Source of the DNA: CAYUFF01 sp964444075
GTDB lineage: Archaea; Aenigmatarchaeota; Aenigmatarchaeia; CG10238-14; SCSR01
Length of the DNA: 27,979 nucleotides
Direction: 5' to 3'
Assembly: GCA_964444075.1 (NCBI GenBank)
Contig: CAYUFF010000009.1
Span: 1 to 27,979, forward strand
Made by a program: the position numbers and the translations under genes. The first letter of the stretch is position 1. Each line of letters opens with the position of its first letter. The notes below the pieces were generated by a model, which did not search any database, was not told the origin of the DNA, and saw nothing but the letters and a program-made list of their open reading frames with translations. Positions 6,987-12,033 of this stretch are shown here, piece after piece.

Positions 6987-8744
6987 GTGGCGCTCATGGG
7001 AGGAGCGAACCTACTCAGGAGAAGGCAGGGCGTGGAGAACCACTACGTGTGCAAGTACTGCGCCTACGTCCAGTTCCTCGTAGACCTGCTTTTCGAGATA
7101 AAGGGAGCCGAAGGGAACCCGCTCGGCGTGATGAAAAGCAGGAAGAGAGTTTGGCTGCAGAACGGAGGATGCGCCTACTTCTGCGGGGACTCGTTGGAGG
7201 TCGCTACGCCCGAATGCCCGAACCCGAAGCTAGTAGCGCTGTACGACAAGACCTCCGACCTCATGGTCGCCCTCGTAAGCAACTACGCGAAAGTCCCGTT
7301 CTACAAGAGGAACTGCGAGCTCGTTACCGGCATGCGGGACCTTGACCGCGGCGAGATAACGATGAGGAGCTCGCACGAATCCTACTCCCTGTTCTTCCCG
7401 AAGGCGTTCGAGAAGTGGTTGAGGAAGGGCGCTCTGGACTCCGTGCTGAAGGAGTTCATCCTGCTGAGGTCGCTCGTGGACGGGGCCGGAAGCTACACCT
7501 ACCTGAAGGACTACCCCCATTCCAGGCCGATGGATTTCTTCATCTCGTGCAGGAAGTTCTTGGAAGCGACGATGAGGCACCGGGTATGGTTCAAGATAAA
7601 GGAGGGTGGCCTGCGGTCTCCCAGGCTCCACGTCAACTGTGGAGAACTGCTGAAGAACCCGTGGTCGCGGTTCCTGTCGAACGCGTTCGCGTCTTACTTC
7701 CTCTCCTACGTAGAGTCGTCCGGCGTGAACCTCGAGAAAGAGGTGAAACCAATAGGAATAGACTTCGAGGACGAAGCCAGCATAAGGAGCTTCTTCACCT
7801 CCACTTCCGACTGGAAGGTGAGGCTCAAGGACGGTAGGGAGGAGGACGCCGTAAGCTTGCTGGAGTCGGAATACTTCAGCAAGGTGGAAGCGCTCGACCG
7901 CAGGGTGGACGCAGATGGCGTAGCCAAGGAGGATGAGGACGCGTACAGGCTCTTCCTGAAGAAGATGGATTACGTCCTCGCGAAACTACGCGAAGGTTCT
8001 TTGGAGAAGGTCGAGGACTACCTCCAGTGGGTCGAGATGTACACGCTCGGGGAAAGGATGGAGTTCTGCAGCGAAAAGGAGGGGGAGAGAGTCAAGCAAA
8101 GCCTGAGGGAACTCGTTTCCAGGGAGGACCGAGAGTGGGAACGGATCGCTAACGAGGATTCTGCGGTGCTCTTCGCCGCCCTGACGAGGGTCGGGGTGCC
8201 TTACGAAAGGGGCTTCAAGACGCTCAAGAAATACTTCGCGGACATCCAGGCTGTTTACGTCGACGAATACAGCTGGCTGGAAAGGTCGCACCGCGAAAAA
8301 CTCTTTTCCCTGGAGGAAGTGTACCGTTCTGCCTTCGTGTCGCCTGGCGGAAGGGCGGAGGAGAGGGTAAAGCTCCTCCACGAGCTCTTACCCTACCAAA
8401 CCGTGGTGGAGTCGTGCAAGGGTGAGGTAGGGAGGGGGGAGGTAGCCGTCGACTGGAATTCGGTCAAGGTCAAGGTCCTCTTTCCACAGGAGGTCGTGCC
8501 GCCGGAGAGGATAGTGGAGAGGTTCGGCAGCTTGGAAGGTTTGCCCGAGGACGGTCCGATCTCGGTGGAGGTTAAGCTTCCCGACCAGATTCCGCTGTCG
8601 GAAAGGGAGAGAAAGTCGAGGGTTACGGTGACCGTCGCGCTTGACGACCTGGAGGGTAACGGAGTAGACTTCGACGTGCTAAGGAAGGTGATGGAGAGGT
8701 TGAGGGAGAGTTGCTCCGAGGAGGATGCAGGGGGTGGGATTTGA
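6987..8744 (+). CDS. PafA/Dop-family protein 2 (diverged Pup ligase/depupylase homologue)
   Basis: Second, more diverged member of the PafA/Dop family. RRRQGVENHY (11-20) matches the N-terminal GxExE block with the second Glu replaced by His. VWLQNGGCAYFCG (55-67) matches VFLRNGARLYLDV, but the catalytic Asp position is Cys66. Glu71 and ATPEC (73-77) are retained, as are SSHESY (128-133) for GxHENY and RLHVNCGE (213-220) for RLHVIVGD. The NTRDEPHA block is lost. VRLKDGREEDAVSLLESEY and a VDW-x3-K block near 488-494 also match PafA. At 585 aa it has ~90 extra C-terminal residues after the VDW block. CxxC at 22/25 and several other cysteines are unusual for the family. GTG 6987 (7 bp after the modifier) or ATG 6996 may start it. 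Its last codons overlap the tRNA-Leu gene on the other strand. Possibly depupylase, regulatory or pseudoenzyme. Confidence 0.8.
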   Translation: MALMGGANLLRRRQGVENHYVCKYCAYVQFLVDLLFEIKGAEGNPLGVMKSRKRVWLQNGGCAYFCGDSLEVATPECPNPKLVALYDKTSDLMVALVSNYAKVPFYKRNCELVTGMRDLDRGEITMRSSHESYSLFFPKAFEKWLRKGALDSVLKEFILLRSLVDGAGSYTYLKDYPHSRPMDFFISCRKFLEATMRHRVWFKIKEGGLRSPRLHVNCGELLKNPWSRFLSNAFASYFLSYVESSGVNLEKEVKPIGIDFEDEASIRSFFTSTSDWKVRLKDGREEDAVSLLESEYFSKVEALDRRVDADGVAKEDEDAYRLFLKKMDYVLAKLREGSLEKVEDYLQWVEMYTLGERMEFCSEKEGERVKQSLRELVSREDREWERIANEDSAVLFAALTRVGVPYERGFKTLKKYFADIQAVYVDEYSWLERSHREKLFSLEEVYRSAFVSPGGRAEERVKLLHELLPYQTVVESCKGEVGRGEVAVDWNSVKVKVLFPQEVVPPERIVERFGSLEGLPEDGPISVEVKLPDQIPLSERERKSRVTVTVALDDLEGNGVDFDVLRKVMERLRESCSEEDAGGGI

Positions 8745-8848
8745 ACCCACGAAGGCACTAAGCCACCAGGTCTTGAGCTTCGCTCTCATCGCTGAGCGCT
8801 CGAAGCTCAGCGACTCTGGCGCCATCGACCAGACTAGGCGACCCCTGC
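8727..8848 (-). tRNA. tRNA-Leu (CAA) with an intron
   Basis: The minus strand folds as a class II tRNA: acceptor GCAGGGG/CCCCTGC, D-stem GCC/GGC, T-arm GTGGG-TTCAAAT-CCCAC, a short variable arm (GGC-TAGT-GCC) and discriminator A73, all fitting leucine. The anticodon loop CTCAAGA (CAA) lies in the 3' half. Exon 1 runs 8848-8816 and exon 2 8778-8727. The intervening 37 nt (8815-8779) form a strong hairpin (TCGCTGAGC/GCTCAGCGA). Removing them gives a CCAGG/CCTGG anticodon stem, placing the intron between positions 30 and 31 instead of the usual 37/38. A one-base shift of the splice site is possible but leaves an A-C mismatch. No CCA is encoded. The 3' end overlaps the last 18 bp of the convergent PafA/Dop-like gene. 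Confidence 0.8.
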
Positions 8849-8873
8849 GTCAATTAAATTTTTCGGTCAGCCC

Positions 8874-8882
8874 ATTTTAAAC
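8874..8882 (-). promoter_or_regulatory. TATA box of tRNA-Leu, overlapping the UPF0282 stop codon
   Basis: On the minus strand GTTTAAAAT is centred 30 nt upstream of the tRNA 5' end, the right distance for an archaeal tRNA promoter. It includes the TAA stop of the upstream UPF0282 gene (8877-8879). Confidence 0.5.
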
Positions 8883-9833
8883 TTTAGCGGCCCTCTTTCG
8901 CGACTTTTCGAGCAACTCGGAGAGCTTGGAGTAGTACCCCTTAGCGTCCACCTTCCTCTCACCCCTCACCAACTCTTTCCTCCAGGCCTCGAGGAAGAAG
9001 TTTTCCACACCAAGAAATTCGGCCGCCGTGTAAATTTTCTTCCCCAACGATTCCGCCAGCTCGAAAATTTCTCTCATCTTTTCTTTGTATTCCAAATCCC
9101 TAACTATGTGGTGCTCCAAGATTATGGTCTTGGCTTCAACTTCTTTCACGACTTCTTCCAAATTCCTTTTCGCTTGCTCGAAGGCTTTTTGACTCATCCT
9201 CCACCCTACGAAGATCGTAGGATAACCGTCGACTATCAAAAACCTCGGATTCTTTTCGAGGGCCCACTCCTTCGCCTTGGGGTCAGCGAAACTCTGCGCG
9301 TCGCTTCCGAACAGAAAAGAGTTTTTACCTTTTTCGACATAAACCATTATCACCTTTCCTACCTTGCTTCCGACATCACCGTGCCACACGGCTGGAGAGA
9401 AAGAAACGTGAACCTTTTTTAATTCAACTTCCTTTCCGTCCGCGTATTCGAGAGAGGATGCGAGGGTCTTAACCTTCTCTTCAAAAATTCTACCCCTTTT
9501 CTTTCCCGACTGATTTATATCTTTCGTTATGTCTTTCGCGAAGACTTTTTTGTTCGAAAAGCAGCCTTTGTACATCCTTTCGTCTTCTGGATACGGATGG
9601 TGGTCGTAGTGGTAGTGGGTAACGATAACTACTTGGGAAATTTTACAGAACTTTACGACTTCATCTTTTAGAACATCCAAAGCGTACAACTCTTCCTTAG
9701 AAGGTTTTAAGCCGTAGCGTGTAGGTGCTAGTGCAACTCCAGGGTCTATGAAGATGTTGAGCTTTTTCAAGGAAACGAAAGTCGCCATGCTTCTTACTCC
9801 CAAAGAATCGTAAGCTACTGGCACTATTTCCAT
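8877..9833 (-). CDS. UPF0282 family metallo-beta-lactamase-fold hydrolase
   Basis: Matches the archaeal UPF0282 family by its N-terminus (SLGVRSMATFV, FIDPGVALAPTRYGL) and the zinc motif THYHYDHH (HxHxDH type). Further ligand candidates are His in AVWHGD, Asp in FGSDAQ and the ILEHHIVRD block. The substrate of this family is not known to me; it is probably a soluble cytoplasmic hydrolase. ATG 9833 has a TATA-like ACTTAAAGT 26 bp upstream and no obvious ribosome binding site, suggesting a leaderless mRNA. It is divergent from the ferredoxin gene. Codon use here is more A/T-rich than in the operon to its left. Confidence 0.9.
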   Translation of the reverse strand: MEIVPVAYDSLGVRSMATFVSLKKLNIFIDPGVALAPTRYGLKPSKEELYALDVLKDEVVKFCKISQVVIVTHYHYDHHPYPEDERMYKGCFSNKKVFAKDITKDINQSGKKRGRIFEEKVKTLASSLEYADGKEVELKKVHVSFSPAVWHGDVGSKVGKVIMVYVEKGKNSFLFGSDAQSFADPKAKEWALEKNPRFLIVDGYPTIFVGWRMSQKAFEQAKRNLEEVVKEVEAKTIILEHHIVRDLEYKEKMREIFELAESLGKKIYTAAEFLGVENFFLEAWRKELVRGERKVDAKGYYSKLSELLEKSRKRAAKV

Positions 9834-9850
9834 AGATTAAGATTTCTCCA

Positions 9851-9867
9851 AAAAACTTTAAGTTTTT
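9851..9867. promoter_or_regulatory. shared bidirectional TATA element
   Basis: AAAAACTTTAAGTTTTT is palindromic apart from its central base. Its centre is 28 nt from the ferredoxin ATG (9887) and 26 nt from the UPF0282 ATG (9833) on the other strand, so one element could direct two leaderless transcripts. Confidence 0.5.
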
Positions 9868-9886
9868 CAAGTTGCTATTTGGAATT

Positions 9887-10069
9887 ATGGCGAGGATAAA
9901 GGTCGACAGGGAGAAGTGTGTAGGTTGCGGGAGTTGCGTCGCGATCGCTCCAGAAATCTTCGACCTGGACGACGAAGGAAAGTGCTACGTCAAGAACCAG
10001 GAAGGAGAGGGTAACTTGGACGAAGCCATCAAGGCCTGTCCGGTGGGTGCCATATCCAAGGAGGGTTGA
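9887..10069 (+). CDS. ferredoxin, single [4Fe-4S] cluster
   Basis: A 60-aa protein beginning MARIKVDREKCVGCGSC. CxxCxxC followed by a distal CPVGAI is the ligand set of a single-cluster ferredoxin, and the short acidic chain (IFDLDDEG, AIKACPVG) fits the small archaeal and thermophile type. It is a soluble electron carrier; the partner is not evident from the neighbours. The start is ATG 9887, 28 nt from a TATA element; an upstream in-frame TTG at 9872 is unlikely. It converges with the PurM-like gene, leaving 42 bp between the two stop codons. Confidence 0.92.
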   Translation: MARIKVDREKCVGCGSCVAIAPEIFDLDDEGKCYVKNQEGEGNLDEAIKACPVGAISKEG

Positions 10070-10111
10070 GCGAAACCTCCCGACGCGGGGCTCGCTCGAG
10101 GCGGCGGACGT

Positions 10112-11050
10112 TCACGAGAAGACCACTTCCCTCTCCGAGAACGCGGACTCGACCCTTACCCTACCGCTTCCCTCCACGACTTCCCCGACGACGTCGGCCT
10201 TGAACCCTTCGACCCACTTTACGACATCCTCGGCGTCCTCCTCTTCGACGCACAGCAAGAACCCCATACCGCAGTTGAACGTCTTGTACATCTCTTCGTC
10301 GGGAACGCCTCGCTCGTAGATTTCGAAGAATATTTCGTGCGGTTGGATCCTATGGTCCCTCCTGATCACGACGTCCGCGTCCTTCGGGAGGATGTCCTTC
10401 AGCTTCGTGAACGCCCCGCCGGTAACGTGCATCCTTCCGCAAACCTCGAACCGTTCGTCCAGGGAGAGGACGGTATCTAAGTAGAGGTTGGTTGGCTCCG
10501 TAAACTCCGGCCTCCACTCGTCGCCGAACACCTCCCTAACCTTCGTGAAGCCGTTCGAGTGCAGGCCGTTGCTTTCCAACCCTACCAAGACGTTGCCCTT
10601 CTTCAGCTCGTTCGGCCTCGGGTCCTTCACGAACCCCAGCATGGTTACGCTTATCTCCAGGCCGTCTATGTTGTCGTGGATGGCCGTCTCCCCGCCCGTA
10701 ACGGCGACGTTCCTCCTTCTACACTCCTCCGTCAGGCTCGAAACTATTCGCAGTATTGCGTCTTCGTCCTCCTCAGGAAGGAGTACGTGGTCAGTCACGG
10801 CGTAAGGAACCGCCCTCACCATCGCTAGGTCGTTCATGTTCATGTACAGGGCATCCTTCACGGCGCTGTCGAAGCTCCTCGCCTTCCAGTGGTACACGCC
10901 CTTCGTGCCTATTCCGTCGGTATGGTGGTACTCTCGATGGTCGAACTTCTTTTTTACCACACCGTTCTCTACCGAAACGTATGGCGTTTCCCACGTCCGC
11001 CTTATCAGCTCCAAGATTTTGTGTTTGTAGGGCTTCGTGGGGTCGTACAC
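10112..11050 (-). CDS. PurM/AIR synthase-like ATP-dependent ligase
   Basis: Member of the PurM/ThiL/HypE/SelD superfamily, closest to phosphoribosylformylglycinamidine cyclo-ligase (purine step 5). Recognisable blocks are HTDGIGTKG (DGVGTK), MNMNDLAMVRAVPY, VTGGETA, SNGLHSNGF, MHVTGGAFTKLKDILP and TFNCGMGFLL, in PurM order. It differs from classical PurM in lacking the N-terminal YxDAGVDI segment and in reading GGETAIHDN where PurM usually has GGETAEMPG, so the substrate may differ. At 312 aa it is slightly short. GTG 11050 is the apparent start; a TATA-like GCTTTATC is centred 28 nt upstream, consistent with a leaderless message. No other purine genes are nearby. Confidence 0.7.
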   Translation of the reverse strand: MYDPTKPYKHKILELIRRTWETPYVSVENGVVKKKFDHREYHHTDGIGTKGVYHWKARSFDSAVKDALYMNMNDLAMVRAVPYAVTDHVLLPEEDEDAILRIVSSLTEECRRRNVAVTGGETAIHDNIDGLEISVTMLGFVKDPRPNELKKGNVLVGLESNGLHSNGFTKVREVFGDEWRPEFTEPTNLYLDTVLSLDERFEVCGRMHVTGGAFTKLKDILPKDADVVIRRDHRIQPHEIFFEIYERGVPDEEMYKTFNCGMGFLLCVEEEDAEDVVKWVEGFKADVVGEVVEGSGRVRVESAFSEREVVFS

Positions 11051-11074
11051 GAAAATGAATAGGGTGGGATGCCC

Positions 11075-11082
11075 GATAAAGC
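11075..11082 (-). promoter_or_regulatory. TATA-like box of the PurM-like gene
   Basis: GCTTTATC on the minus strand, centred 28 nt before GTG 11050. The spacing predicts initiation at or next to the start codon. Confidence 0.4.
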
Positions 11083-11128
11083 TTTTCCCATGCCTCCAAG
11101 GAAACTATAAAAGTTTGCCCAGCAAAAA

Positions 11129-11136
11129 AGTTTAAA
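11129..11136 (+). promoter_or_regulatory. TATA box of the 57-aa ORF
   Basis: AGTTTAAA preceded by an A-run (BRE-like) is centred 29 nt upstream of GTG 11162. This fixes that start as a likely leaderless one. Confidence 0.5.
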
Positions 11137-11161
11137 GGGAGCCTGTAAGGACGGTGGGCTG

Positions 11162-11335
11162 GTGGAAGGCGTGAAGAAAGAGATAGAAAGGATGTTTGAA
11201 GGACTCCTAAAGATGGAACCGGGAGAGTTGAAGGGCTTCGATGCCGAGTACGAAGGTGTAATCAAGGAATACACGGAGGAGCAAAAGCGTCGGGCGATGG
11301 CGAACGCGTACGCGTCCCTGACCGTTTACCGTTGA
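11162..11335 (+). CDS. hypothetical 57-aa charged protein
   Basis: A small ORF starting GTG (MEGVKKEIERMFEGL) and ending LTVYR. Support comes from the well-placed TATA box, codon use matching neighbours (GAG, AAG, GCG, GGC) and its isolation between a promoter and hairpins. The protein is helical and acidic, with no Cys and no membrane segment. I do not recognise the family. It is divergent from the PurM-like gene, and three hairpins follow directly after the stop codon. Confidence 0.6.
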   Translation: MEGVKKEIERMFEGLLKMEPGELKGFDAEYEGVIKEYTEEQKRRAMANAYASLTVYR

Positions 11336-11369
11336 GTTTGCGAGAAGCAAACTAAAAACGCTTGCGTTT
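11336..11369 (+). other. two perfect hairpins directly after the 57-aa ORF
   Basis: GTTTGC-GAGAA-GCAAAC (11336-11352) starts at the base after the stop codon. AAACGC-TT-GCGTTT (11356-11369) follows. They may stabilise or process the 3' end of the transcript. Confidence 0.4.
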
Positions 11370-11387
11370 CGCGAACTGTTGTTTACC

Positions 11388-11422
11388 AGAAAGTTGCTCC
11401 AGCAACCTTTCTTTTTGTTTTT
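11388..11422 (+). terminator. hairpin plus T-tract, probable terminator
   Basis: AGAAAGTTGCT (11388-11398) pairs with AGCAACCTTTCT (11401-11412) apart from one bulged C, and is followed by TTTTTGTTTTTC. The U-rich tract suits archaeal termination of the 57-aa ORF transcript. Confidence 0.5.
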
Positions 11423-11626
11423 CTGCACGGGCTCTTTGCTACTCGGCGGAATTTTGCGGACGGTCCGTTGCTTTCATTTCTTCCCGATTTCTTCGCTACT
11501 CGTACACGCAGTGCTGTTTTCCGTCGCTGAAGGTTTTTGATTTTATACGGGAAAAGCAGTAAAACCTCGAAGAAGAAAGAGGTCAACGACGGACGAAAGG
11601 ACCAAACCCAGGCTGTCGCTCGAGCT
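11423..11626. other. intergenic stretch with no recognisable gene
   Basis: Between the terminator and the tRNA promoter I see no convincing reading frame on either strand and no RNA family signature. The octamer GCTACTCG occurs twice. Short frames here have poor codon use. Confidence 0.4.
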
Positions 11627-11637
11627 AAAAATATTTA
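11627..11637 (+). promoter_or_regulatory. TATA box of initiator tRNA-Met
   Basis: AAAATATTTAA-like sequence centred about 36 nt upstream of the mature tRNA 5' end, allowing a short leader removed by RNase P. Confidence 0.6.
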
Positions 11638-11667
11638 AGTGGGTCGCGCAAAGAAATCTTTAGAGAT

Positions 11668-11795
11668 AGCGGGGTGGAGCAGCCTGGAGTGCTCGCCGGG
11701 CTCATAACGAGTTTGCGATGGAACACCCGGACGGACTTAGTCTGTTTGTAACTAGTCCGGGGGAAAGGTCGGTGGTTCAAATCCACCCCCCGCTA
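11668..11795 (+). tRNA. initiator tRNA-Met (CAT) with two apparent introns
   Basis: Acceptor AGCGGGG/CCCCGCT (A1-T72, typical of archaeal initiators), D-stem GAGC/GCTC, anticodon loop CTCATAA with three G-C pairs at the top of the stem (GGG/CCC), T-arm GGTGG-TTCAAAT-CCACC and A73. Two insertions must be removed to obtain a normal tRNA. Intron 1 is 18 nt (11707-11724) at the canonical 37/38 site. Intron 2 is about 35 nt (11731-11765, or shifted by one) just after the anticodon stem CCGGG/CCCGG, at 43/44 or 44/45. The second contains a hairpin partner (GTCCGGG) for CCCGGAC at its 5' border. The mature product would read CCGGG-CTCATAA-CCCGG-AGGTC. No CCA is encoded. Confidence 0.88.
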
Positions 11796-11877
11796 TCCCT
11801 CCTCCCTAACCACGACGCTGAGACCCTTTCACCACGCCGACGCTACCCGGCCGGAAGGTTCCGAGGGCGGAGAGTTG

Positions 11878-12033
11878 CTAGCCCCTGAACGGTAGGATTC
11901 TGGAAAACAGCTCGGAAGAGAACAGCTTGGATATTTTCATCCCGACCCCCGTGAAAACCAGCAAGAAGAGGAGAAGGAGGAGTAGCATCACGAGGAAAAC
12001 TACCATCTGCCTGCTCGCACCCTTTCTCCTCAC
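11878..12033 (-). CDS. 51-aa single-pass membrane peptide of the pilus operon
   Basis: The start GTG (12033-12031) overlaps the TGA stop of the FlaJ/TadC-like gene (GTGA), so it is probably translated by coupling. The protein begins with a basic segment (MRRKGASRQ), then a Leu/Val-rich membrane helix (residues 10-27), then KISKLFSSELFSRILPFRG. A basic residue-Gly-Ala followed by a hydrophobic helix resembles a class III (prepilin) signal peptide, so it could be a minor pilin or an accessory subunit. No family is recognised. The downstream 82 bp before the tRNA gene hold nothing I recognise. Confidence 0.55.
   Translation of the reverse strand: MRRKGASRQMVVFLVMLLLLLLFLLVFTGVGMKISKLFSSELFSRILPFRG

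Noticed and set aside
11423..11626. Short frames on both strands between the terminator and tRNA-Met
   Set aside because: They lack promoters, plausible composition and recognisable motifs, and overlap each other antisense.
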